The notes under the pieces were generated by a model that was not told the origin of the DNA, ran no database searches, and saw only the letters and a program-made list of their open reading frames with translations. Positions 15,148 through 22,615 of a stretch of DNA of 64,000 nucleotides are shown here, piece after piece. The stretch's first letter is position 1, and every line of letters starts with the position of its first letter. The translations under genes and the position numbers were made by a program. This DNA comes from Sphaerisporangium sp. TRM90804 (GTDB taxonomy: Bacteria; Actinomycetota; Actinomycetes; Streptosporangiales; Streptosporangiaceae), in NCBI RefSeq assembly GCF_029846175.1, contig NZ_JARWAC010000002.1, positions 282,028-346,027 on the forward strand, written 5' to 3'.

Positions 15148-16184
15148 TCCGCGTCGCGATCGTCGGAGCCGGCGGCATCGCCGGGATCTGCCACATGCCC
15201 GCCCTGGCCGCGCAGCGGCACCGCGCCGAGGTGGTCGCCGTCGTGGACGTCGACGGCGACCGCGCCAAGGCCTTCTGCGGCGAGCACGGCGTCCCTGGGG
15301 CGTACACCGACCTCGGGGAGATGCTGGCCCGCGAGCGCCCCGACCTGGTGCACGTCTGCACGCCGCCCCACCTGCACGCCCGCCAGGCCGTCGAGTGCCT
15401 GCGCGCCGGGGCGTGGGTGTGGGTCGAGAAGCCGATGTGCCTGTCGCTCGCGGAACACGATCTGATCACGGCGGCGGAGAGCGGCGCCTTCGCCGCCGTG
15501 GTCTTCCAGCACCGCTTCGGCTCGGGGGCGCGCCACCTGCGCGAGCTGGCCGCCTCCGGCGTCCTCGGCCGCCCGATGGTCGGCCTGTGCGTGACCGCGT
15601 GGTACCGCGACCACGCCTACTACGCGGCGCCGTGGCGGGGCCGCTGGGACACCGAGGGCGGCGGCCCGACGATGGGCCACGGCATCCACCAGATGGACCT
15701 GATGCTGTCGGTGCTCGGCGACTGGGAGGAGATCAGGGCCATGGCCCGCCGCCTCGACCGGCCCGTGGAGACCGAGGACGTGTCCATGGCGACGGTCAGG
15801 TTCGCCGGCGGCGCCATGGCGTCGGTGGTGAACAGCGTGCTGTCGCGCCGCGAGGAGAGCTACCTGCGCTTCGACTTCGAGGAGGCGACCGTGGAGCTGC
15901 GCCACCTGTACGGCTACAGCAACCACCACTGGACATCCACTCCCCCGGAACCGTGGAACCCGCCGGACGACGTGCCCAGCTCGCACTCGGCCCAGCTCGC
16001 CGGCCTGCTGGACGCCTACGAGGCCGGGCGCCGCCCCCCGCTCAGCGGGGCCGAGAGCCGGCGCACGCTGGAGTTCGTGACCGGGCTCTACGCCTCGGCC
16101 TTCACCGGCAGACCCGTGCGGCGCGCGGAGCTGACCATCGACAACCCCTTCTACCACCGGCTCGACGGCGGAGGCAGCCTGTGA
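15144..16184 (+). CDS. Gfo/Idh/MocA-family oxidoreductase
   Basis: A 346-residue NAD(P)-dependent sugar dehydrogenase-like protein. The N-terminal Rossmann loop is IVGAGGIAG and the catalytic-domain signature WVEKPMCLSL contains the E-K-P motif with the conserved lysine. HGIHQMDLML supplies the histidine expected at the active site. It starts inside the stop of the GH30 gene (ATGA) and its own stop overlaps the next GTG, so the four genes are translationally coupled. Probably oxidises or epimerises a released sugar or sugar acid; the substrate is unknown. Confidence 0.9.
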   Translation: MIRVAIVGAGGIAGICHMPALAAQRHRAEVVAVVDVDGDRAKAFCGEHGVPGAYTDLGEMLARERPDLVHVCTPPHLHARQAVECLRAGAWVWVEKPMCLSLAEHDLITAAESGAFAAVVFQHRFGSGARHLRELAASGVLGRPMVGLCVTAWYRDHAYYAAPWRGRWDTEGGGPTMGHGIHQMDLMLSVLGDWEEIRAMARRLDRPVETEDVSMATVRFAGGAMASVVNSVLSRREESYLRFDFEEATVELRHLYGYSNHHWTSTPPEPWNPPDDVPSSHSAQLAGLLDAYEAGRRPPLSGAESRRTLEFVTGLYASAFTGRPVRRAELTIDNPFYHRLDGGGSL

Positions 16185-17086
16185 GCGACGACGACTTCGC
16201 GCCCGTGATGAAGGACACCGGGACCGAGCTGGTGGCCGAGGCGGGCGGCGTGGAGCTGATGCGGTACGTCTACCGGCCCCGCATGCCCGCCTTCGAGGGC
16301 CCCAAGCCGTACGTCCATCCGCTGCGCACGCTCGCCGGGGACGTCGTGAGCTGCTACCGGCCGCACGACCACCGCTGGCACAAGGGCCTGCAGATGACCG
16401 TCTCGCACCTGTCGGGCCAGAACTTCTGGGGCGGCGGCAGCTTCGTGCGCGAGCGCAAGGAGTACGTCGACCTGCCGAACGTCGGCACGATGCGGCACGA
16501 GGAGTTCACCGCGCCCGGCCGCGAGCGGCTGACCTGGCACACCCAGGCCGGGGAGCACTGGGTGGACGAGCTGCGCGAGCTGTCCGTGGGCGCCGCCGGG
16601 CCGGGGGCGTGGGCGCTGGACTTCGCCACCGCGATGACCAACGTGCGCGGCGAGCCGCTGCTCTTCGGCAGCCCGACGACGCACGGCAGGCCGCTGGCGG
16701 GCTACAGCGGCCTGTTCTGGCGCGGCCCGCGCGCGTTCACCGGCGGCCGGGTCACCGCCGAGGGCGGGCGGGGCGGCCCGGAGATGATGGGCGAGGCCGC
16801 CTCCTGGCTGGCCTACACCGGCCGGCACGACGAGGTGGACCGCGCCTCGACGCTGCTGTTCCTGGCCGAGCCCGGCACCGCCTGGTTCGTCCGCACCGAG
16901 CCGTTCGCCGCCGTCAACCCCTCGCTCGCCTTCCACGAGGAGGTGGAGCTGGCGCCCGGCGCGACGCTGCGCCGCCGCTACCGCGTGGTGGTCGCCGACG
17001 GCGTCTGGGACCGCGAACGCCTGGCCGCCTACGTCCGCGACCATCCCCTCGGCCCCGCGGACGCGGACGCGGAGGACGGCTCGTGA
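16181..17086 (+). CDS. DUF6807 / PmoA-family protein
   Basis: A 301-residue cytoplasmic protein beginning at GTG, which overlaps the previous stop by four bases. Features of the DUF6807 (PmoA-like) family are a YVHPLRTLAGD segment, PHDHRWHKGLQM (three His clustered) and FGSPTTHGRPLAGYSGLFWRG, partly listed. The name PmoA in databases refers to a family label and there is no sign of methane oxidation here. Members recur beside Gfo/Idh/MocA oxidoreductases in sugar-catabolic loci. A role in processing an uncommon sugar is inferred from that context. Confidence 0.85.
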   Translation: MSDDDFAPVMKDTGTELVAEAGGVELMRYVYRPRMPAFEGPKPYVHPLRTLAGDVVSCYRPHDHRWHKGLQMTVSHLSGQNFWGGGSFVRERKEYVDLPNVGTMRHEEFTAPGRERLTWHTQAGEHWVDELRELSVGAAGPGAWALDFATAMTNVRGEPLLFGSPTTHGRPLAGYSGLFWRGPRAFTGGRVTAEGGRGGPEMMGEAASWLAYTGRHDEVDRASTLLFLAEPGTAWFVRTEPFAAVNPSLAFHEEVELAPGATLRRRYRVVVADGVWDRERLAAYVRDHPLGPADADAEDGS

Positions 17087-17757
17087 GCTTTCCCGGCGGC
17101 GTCGGCGTCTCCGGGCTGCGCGTCTACGACTGGCCCACGGCCGACGGCGTGTGCGGCGGCTCCCCGCACATGCACCTGCTGTGCTCGGAGGCCTACGTGG
17201 TGGTCGAGGGCACCGGCGCCGTCCAGACGCTGACCTGGAGCGGGTACGCGGAGACGCCGCTTGCCTCCGGCTCGGTGGTGTGGTTCACCCCGGGCACGAT
17301 CCACCGGCTGGTCAACGAGGACGGGCGGCTGCGGATCGTGGTGGTCATGCAGAACAGCGGCCTGCCCGAGGCGGGCGACGCGGTGTTCACCTTCCCGCCC
17401 GCCGTCCTGTCCGACCCCGTCCTGTACCGGCGGGTGTCCGCGCCAGGCGACGAGGCCGCGGCGCGGCGGCGGCGCGACGTGGCGATCGAGGGCTTCCTCG
17501 GGCTGCGGGAGGCGGGCAGGGACGCGCTGGCCGACTTCCACCGCCAGGCCGCGGCGCTGGTGTCCGGCAAGCTGGAGGAGTTCGAGAAGCGGTGGCGCAC
17601 CGGGGCGCTCCCGGCGGCGGAGGTCACCGGCGCCCACCTGCAGGCGCTCAGGATGGGCGACGCCGGCCACCTCAGGGAGGCGCGGGTCGTGACGGCGGGC
17701 CCGGAGCCGCGGCTCGGCATGTGCGGCAGGCTCGACACCTACGCCCTGGAGGACTGA
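17083..17757 (+). CDS. cupin-fold protein
   Basis: A 224-residue protein with a single N-terminal cupin barrel: GGSPHMHLLCSEAYVVVEGTG corresponds to cupin motif 1 (His, His, Glu) and FTPGTIHRL to motif 2 (His). The C-terminal half is helical and Arg-rich. GTG 17083 overlaps the preceding stop, so this is the fourth coupled gene of the GH30 operon. Likely a sugar isomerase/epimerase-like or sugar-binding cupin; the reaction is unknown. Confidence 0.85.
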   Translation: MSFPGGVGVSGLRVYDWPTADGVCGGSPHMHLLCSEAYVVVEGTGAVQTLTWSGYAETPLASGSVVWFTPGTIHRLVNEDGRLRIVVVMQNSGLPEAGDAVFTFPPAVLSDPVLYRRVSAPGDEAAARRRRDVAIEGFLGLREAGRDALADFHRQAAALVSGKLEEFEKRWRTGALPAAEVTGAHLQALRMGDAGHLREARVVTAGPEPRLGMCGRLDTYALED

Positions 17758-17780
17758 GCACCCTCCCGGCGGGGCGGCGG

Positions 17781-19064
17781 TCAGGGGACGGAGCGGATCT
17801 TCCACACCAGGCCGGCGCCGAGCAGCGACAGGGCGGCGGCGGTCAGGTAGAGCACGGGGTAGCCGCCGAGACCCGCCACGATCGGCCCGGCGATCACCGG
17901 GCCGAGCACCTGGGGGCCGGAGTTGGCGATGTTGATGACGCCGAGGTCCCTGGCGCGGCCGGACGCGGTGGGCAGCACCTGGGTGATCAGGGCGTTGTCG
18001 ACCGCCAGGTAGACCCCGTACCCGACGCCCATGACGGCCGCCGCGACGATGACCATCGTCCAGCGCGGCCAGAACGCCATGAGCACGGCGGGCACCGCGC
18101 TGACCACGCCCGCCACCGTCACCATGGCCTTCCTGCGGCCCAGCCGGTCGGAGACCACGCCGCCCGCGACCGTGGTGAGCACGACCGCGGCCGTGTAGAT
18201 CAGGATCAGCACGAGCAGGCCGTCCTGGGCCCGGCCGCCGGGGAACACCCGCTCGTACCCCACCGCGTCGGTGAGGAAGTAGAGCAGGTAGAGCAGGACG
18301 ATCGCGTTGCCGAGCTGCATGAGGAAGCGCGTCACCCAGGCCCATGCGAAGTCGGGGTGGGCGCGGGGGCTGATCCACAGGCCGCGCAGCAGGTCGCGGA
18401 CGCCGGCGTGGGGGCGGTGCGCGGCCGGCAGCGGCGCGTCGGGGGTGGCGAGCACGAACGGCAGCGCGGCGAGCGGCACGAGCAGGCCGATCACCAGGTA
18501 GCCGGACGACGTGGTCGTGACGACCACCGTCACCAGCACGACCGCCAGCACCACCCCGAGGGTCTGCGGCACGCCGATCCAGCCCGACACCTCGCCCCGC
18601 TGGGCCACCGGGACGTGGTCGGGCACGCCCGCCGTCAGGGACGCCTGCATGGCGTTGAGACCGGCCTGGGCGAGGCACCACCCCGCCAGCACGCCGAGGA
18701 CCGAGCCCTGGAAGGCCAGGAACACCAGGCCGAGGCCGCCGGCGACGGCCCCGGCCAGCGTCCACGGGTGCCGCCTGCCGTACCGGCCCGCCGTGCGGTC
18801 GGACAGGGCGCCGGCCACCGGGTTGGCGACCATGGCGACCGCGGCGCCGACCCCGGTGACCCACGCCAGGGCGGTCTCCTTGCTCCCGGGCGCCGCCGCC
18901 GCGACCTGCTGGGGCAGCAGCACCTGCAGCGGCCCGAAGTAGGCCATCCACAGCCCCAGGTTGGCCAGGGAGATGAGGGCGATCCAGCGCGGGCCGACCC
19001 GCCTGACGGGCTCGGCCAGCGCGGCCGGGAGATCGTGCGGTGTGACCGGGGGGACAGTGCTCAC
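17781..19064 (-). CDS. MFS transporter
   Basis: A 427-residue major-facilitator permease with about twelve hydrophobic helices and the loop 2-3 motif GALSDRTAGRYGRRHPW, which resembles sugar (GPH-like) and drug transporters. A second copy in the mid-loop is VSDRLGRRK. GTG 19064 with CTGGAG upstream fits better than the longer frame, which reads into repeat-rich DNA. It is convergent with the GH30 operon, 23 bp from the cupin gene. It could take up a mono- or disaccharide from the same pathway. That is an inference from position. Confidence 0.88.
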   Translation of the reverse strand: MSTVPPVTPHDLPAALAEPVRRVGPRWIALISLANLGLWMAYFGPLQVLLPQQVAAAAPGSKETALAWVTGVGAAVAMVANPVAGALSDRTAGRYGRRHPWTLAGAVAGGLGLVFLAFQGSVLGVLAGWCLAQAGLNAMQASLTAGVPDHVPVAQRGEVSGWIGVPQTLGVVLAVVLVTVVVTTTSSGYLVIGLLVPLAALPFVLATPDAPLPAAHRPHAGVRDLLRGLWISPRAHPDFAWAWVTRFLMQLGNAIVLLYLLYFLTDAVGYERVFPGGRAQDGLLVLILIYTAAVVLTTVAGGVVSDRLGRRKAMVTVAGVVSAVPAVLMAFWPRWTMVIVAAAVMGVGYGVYLAVDNALITQVLPTASGRARDLGVINIANSGPQVLGPVIAGPIVAGLGGYPVLYLTAAALSLLGAGLVWKIRSVP

Positions 19065-19210
19065 CGTGGCTCCAGGTGATGAGGCGTGCTGGCAGCGTAG
19101 TCGCCGCACCCCGCGCGAGAAAGGGCCCGGCGGGAGCCCCTCGCCCGCGCCGCCGGCCTCCCGGTTCCGCGTTCGCCCCCGGGCCGCCTCGCGCGGGCGA
19201 CGGGCGCTCA

Positions 19211-19541
19211 TGGGGAGGCCGAGTCCCTGGGCAGCGCCGGGCCACCGCTCGCGCGGGGAACGGGCGGCATCTGGCCGCGCATCCCCTCATGCGCCGACCC
19301 GTCCGCCGCCCGCGCGGGGGACGGGCCGTCTCTCCCGGCCGGCGCGCGGTGCTCGCGCGGAACGGGGGAACCGGCGCCCTTGGGGAGGCCGAGTCCCTGG
19401 GCAGCGGCCGGGCCATCGCTCGCGCGGGGAACGGGCGGCATCTGGCCGCGCATCCCCTCATGCGCCGACCTGACCGCCGCCCGCGCGGGGACGGGCCGTC
19501 TCTCCCGGCCGCCGGCCGGCGCGCGGTGCTCGCGCGGAACG
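19211..19541. repeat. tandem direct repeat, two copies of about 165-170 bp
   Basis: Copy 1 (19211-19380) and copy 2 (19381-about 19541) both begin TGGGGAGGCCGAGTCCCTGG and share GGCGGCATCTGGCCGCGC, CCTCATGCGCCGACC and TCTCCCGGCC. A shorter motif, roughly YCGCGCGGGGRACGGGC, recurs seven times between 19190 and 19542, partly outside the two copies. Together with 19065-19210 this fills the 525-bp gap between the MFS and copC genes. No gene is visible in it. Confidence 0.85.
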
Positions 19542-19589
19542 TAGGAATGGGACCATGGCTGGGTCACTCGGAACCGAAGGAAAGGTCAT

Positions 19590-20216
19590 ATGCCGGTGAG
19601 GCGACTGCTCACGGTGCTGCTGGTGGCCTGTGCGGCCATGGCGACGGCCGTCGCGCCCGCGCAGGCGCACAACGTGCTCACGGGCAGCGATCCCAAGGAG
19701 GGCGCCCGGCTCGGCGCGGTGCCGGGCCGCGTGACCCTGACCTTCGACCAGCCGGTCCGGGCCGAGTTCGCCCAGGTGGCGCTGACCCACCCCGGCGGCG
19801 GCGCCGTGCGGGTCCACGACGTGCGGGTGAGCGGCGCGAAGGTGCGCGCCGCGCTCCCCGCCGACGGCGGGCCGGGCGTCTACGTGGTCGGCTACCAGAT
19901 CCTCTCGAACGACGGCCACCCCGTCACCGGCAAGATCACTTTCACCGTCGCCGCGAAGGAGGGCGCGGGCGCGCCCGCCGAGACGGCCTCGCCGACGACT
20001 CCGGCGACTCCGGCCGAGACCGGGCCGGCGACCGCGGCCCAGCCCGGAGCCCCGCCGGCGGGCCCCCCGCCGCAGGTGCCGGTGTCGGCGCTCCCCCCGC
20101 CCGGCGGTGACGGCGCCTGGGTGTGGGGCCTGCTGGTGGTGGCGCTGCTCCTGTCCGGCCTCGGCATCCTCGTCGTCGCCCGCCAGGGCCGCCCGCGAAG
20201 GGGCGCCGGCGCATGA
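19590..20216 (+). CDS. copC: CopC-domain copper-binding protein
   Basis: A 208-residue exported protein. The signal peptide ends at AQA, exposing HNVLTGSDPKEG, whose N-terminal His is the Cu(II) ligand in CopC proteins. A second His lies in LSNDGHPVTGKITF. A Pro/Thr/Ala-rich stalk (about 128-170) and a C-terminal membrane helix (WVWGLLVVALLLSGLGIL) anchor it outside the cell. It overlaps the CopD-like gene by four bases, so the pair probably passes copper inward or protects against it. Confidence 0.9.
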   Translation: MPVRRLLTVLLVACAAMATAVAPAQAHNVLTGSDPKEGARLGAVPGRVTLTFDQPVRAEFAQVALTHPGGGAVRVHDVRVSGAKVRAALPADGGPGVYVVGYQILSNDGHPVTGKITFTVAAKEGAGAPAETASPTTPATPAETGPATAAQPGAPPAGPPPQVPVSALPPPGGDGAWVWGLLVVALLLSGLGILVVARQGRPRRGAGA

Positions 20217-21301
20217 GCCTCGCAGGCCGGTCCGCCGACCACCCCGTCACCGTGAACGGGACGGGCGAGAGCATCCCCGCCCCGCCCCGCGACGCCCCCG
20301 CCGCCGAAGCCGCCGCCGTGTGGCCGGTGCCGTGGGCCGGGCTGGGCGCGGCGGGGGTGCTGGCCGTGCTCGTCGCGTCCTGGTGGACGTCGCCGGAGGC
20401 CGTGCCCGGGATCCCCCTCCCGGGGCCGCTGGTGGAGTACGGGCTGCCGGTGTCCCGGGTGGCCCTCGACCTGTTCGCGCTGGCCACCGTGGGGCTCAGC
20501 CTGCTGCCCCGGCTGCTCGGGTTCGACGACCCCGCGCGCACCGAGCCGGTGCTCGCGCGGGCGCGGAGTTGGGCGGTGCTCACCGCCTTCGGGTGGGCCG
20601 TCGCCGCCCTGGTGTCCATGGTGCTCGGCGCCGCCGAGGTGACCCCCGGGCAGGCTCCGGACCCCGCGACCTACGTCGACCTGGTCGGCTCGGGGCAGGG
20701 CCTGGTGATCAGCGCGGCCTGCGCGCTGATCTACACGTGCTTCGGCCTGCTCGCCGTGCGCTTCGGTGAGAAGGTGCCCGCCGAGCTGCGCGTCGTCGTG
20801 GCCGTGTTCGGCCTGCTCCCGCTCCCGGTCAGCGGCCACGCCGCCAACTGGTACTGGCACGACGTCAGCATGGTCTCCATGGAGCTGCACGTGGTGGCCG
20901 CGTCGCTGTGGACCGGCGGCCTGGTGGCACTCGGGGTCCTGCTCGCGCGCGACCGCGAGCTGCTCGCCCGCGCGCTGCCGAGGTTCTCCCGGCTGGCGAC
21001 GGTCGCCGTGGTCGTCGTCGGGGTGTCCGGGCTGTTCAACGGCCTGGTCGAGCTGGCGCTCTCCCCCACGACCCGGCTGCCGGGCTCGCTGTTCACCACC
21101 CGGTACGGGGTGCTCGTGCTGGTCAAGGTCGCGCTCATCGCCGCGGTGGCCGTCCTGGGCGCCGTCATCCGCTGGCGGCTGCTCCCGGCCGTGGCCCGGC
21201 GCACGACGACGGCCTTCGCGGCCTGGGCCGCGCTGGAGGCCGTCGTCATGGGCCTGGCCTACGGCGTCGCGGTGGCCCTCACCACGGCCCCGGTGGGCTG
21301 A
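20213..21301 (+). CDS. copD: CopD-family copper resistance / import membrane protein
   Basis: A 362-residue polytopic protein with about eight helices. The CopD domain includes GHAANWYWHDVSMVSMELH, rich in His and Met, followed by LWTGGLVALGVLLA. The N-terminal 35 residues are a Pro/Ala-rich cytoplasmic lead. ATG 20213 overlaps the copC stop (ATGA). CopC and CopD together handle copper at the cell membrane. No copper-responsive regulator is visible nearby. Confidence 0.88.
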   Translation: MSLAGRSADHPVTVNGTGESIPAPPRDAPAAEAAAVWPVPWAGLGAAGVLAVLVASWWTSPEAVPGIPLPGPLVEYGLPVSRVALDLFALATVGLSLLPRLLGFDDPARTEPVLARARSWAVLTAFGWAVAALVSMVLGAAEVTPGQAPDPATYVDLVGSGQGLVISAACALIYTCFGLLAVRFGEKVPAELRVVVAVFGLLPLPVSGHAANWYWHDVSMVSMELHVVAASLWTGGLVALGVLLARDRELLARALPRFSRLATVAVVVVGVSGLFNGLVELALSPTTRLPGSLFTTRYGVLVLVKVALIAAVAVLGAVIRWRLLPAVARRTTTAFAAWAALEAVVMGLAYGVAVALTTAPVG

Positions 21302-21338
21302 CGGCCTCCCGGCCGGGCCTCAGGGCCGGTGGGGGCGC

Positions 21339-22505
21339 TCAGGTGGACGGGGCCGGGGCCTCGGCCGAGGGAAGGGGAAGCGCGCCCGGTGCGGCCTGGT
21401 CGCCGGGGCGGCGGCGGCGTTCGACGCCGAACCAGGCGGCGCCCAGCACGACGGCGGCCACCGGCGCGGACGCCACCATGAACGGCGGGGCGGTGAGCAG
21501 CGCCTGCTGCGCGGCGAGCCCCCCGTACACCGCGGCGGTGGCCATGAGCGCGCCGAGGGCGGCCCGAGCCGCCGGGAGCCGGATCATGAAGGCCACGTCG
21601 ACGCAGACGGCGGCGAGCATCAGGAAGAACGGGACGGCCGAGGGCGGGAAGTCGGCCGCGACGAGCAGCGGCCAGATGGCCGCGCGGTAGGCGACGTAGC
21701 CGCCGGCCACCGCCGTGGCGGTCCACCGCCACCCCACCAGCCTGCGCGCCACGACCAGCACGAGCAGGGCCACGACCCCGAACCACACGGGGTACACCCA
21801 TTCGGGGACGGGCAGCGAGAACTGCACCACCATGCCGCGGTCGATGGGCCGGCCCATCTGGTCGGCCGCGAGCTGCATGAGGATGGGCTCCGCGTACGGC
21901 TGGCCGCGGTCCCACGAGGCGATCTCCAGGATGCCGTACTCCTGGTGCTGGCTCGGGAAGAGCGCGTTCTCCAGGAAGAACGCGAAGAGCCCGCCCAGGA
22001 CGACCGAGCGAAGGCGGCCGTGCGGCGCGCTGACGAACCAGCCCCGGATCACGCCCGCGATCATGAAGGCGGTGCCGATGTAGAGCAGGGCGTGGGAGGG
22101 GCTCCACGAGGTGATGTCGAGGCCGTTCACCCGGTGGTTGATCAGGTCGATGGGCACCGCGATCAGGAAGATGCCGGTGCCCCACTGGATGAGCCGCAGC
22201 GCCGTGCGGTCGACGCCGTAACCGGTGTAGGCGTGCACGATCACCAGGGTGACCACGATGGCCGTGCCCGCGCTGTTGAGCAGGTGCGGCGGCGCGAGGT
22301 CGTCACGCAGCCACTTGAAGTGCCAGGAGACGTCCCAGGAGGCGCCGAGCACCTTGAGGCAGAAGGCCGCGACCCAGCCGAAGTAGAGCACCCGGAGCAG
22401 GTCGGCCGGAGTCTCTCGACCGGCGGGCCCCCGCGTCCAGTACGGCAGGGCCCATTCGATGGCCCGTGTGGCCGTGTCCCGCGCTCGTGAAATCACGGGT
22501 CGCAA
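21339..22505 (-). CDS. polytopic membrane protein of unknown function
   Basis: A protein of up to 388 residues with about nine to ten hydrophobic helices, rich in Trp and His. Notable segments are GASWDVSWHFKWLRDDL, INHRVNGLDITSWSPSHALLY and ENALFPSQHQEYG. I do not recognise the family. The conserved-looking His/Trp/Asp pattern in helices suggests a metal- or haem-related membrane protein, and it is convergent with copC-copD, 37 bp away. The first codon is TTG at 22505; GTG at 22496 is an equally good start. Any tie to copper handling is a guess from position. Confidence 0.75.
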   Translation of the reverse strand: MRPVISRARDTATRAIEWALPYWTRGPAGRETPADLLRVLYFGWVAAFCLKVLGASWDVSWHFKWLRDDLAPPHLLNSAGTAIVVTLVIVHAYTGYGVDRTALRLIQWGTGIFLIAVPIDLINHRVNGLDITSWSPSHALLYIGTAFMIAGVIRGWFVSAPHGRLRSVVLGGLFAFFLENALFPSQHQEYGILEIASWDRGQPYAEPILMQLAADQMGRPIDRGMVVQFSLPVPEWVYPVWFGVVALLVLVVARRLVGWRWTATAVAGGYVAYRAAIWPLLVAADFPPSAVPFFLMLAAVCVDVAFMIRLPAARAALGALMATAAVYGGLAAQQALLTAPPFMVASAPVAAVVLGAAWFGVERRRRPGDQAAPGALPLPSAEAPAPST

Positions 22506-22615
22506 TGTTGCCCGTCCTTGACAACCACCGCAATCAGGGATGTCCCCGAATTTACCCCCGTTACCTCGGGCGAGGCCCTCAGCGATCTCTCAGCCGCCCT
22601 AAGTAGGCTCTCGGC

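Noticed and set aside
19076..20110. 344-codon ORF through the repeat region and copC
   Set aside because: It is Arg/Gly/Ala-rich out-of-frame sequence across repeats and a real gene in another frame.
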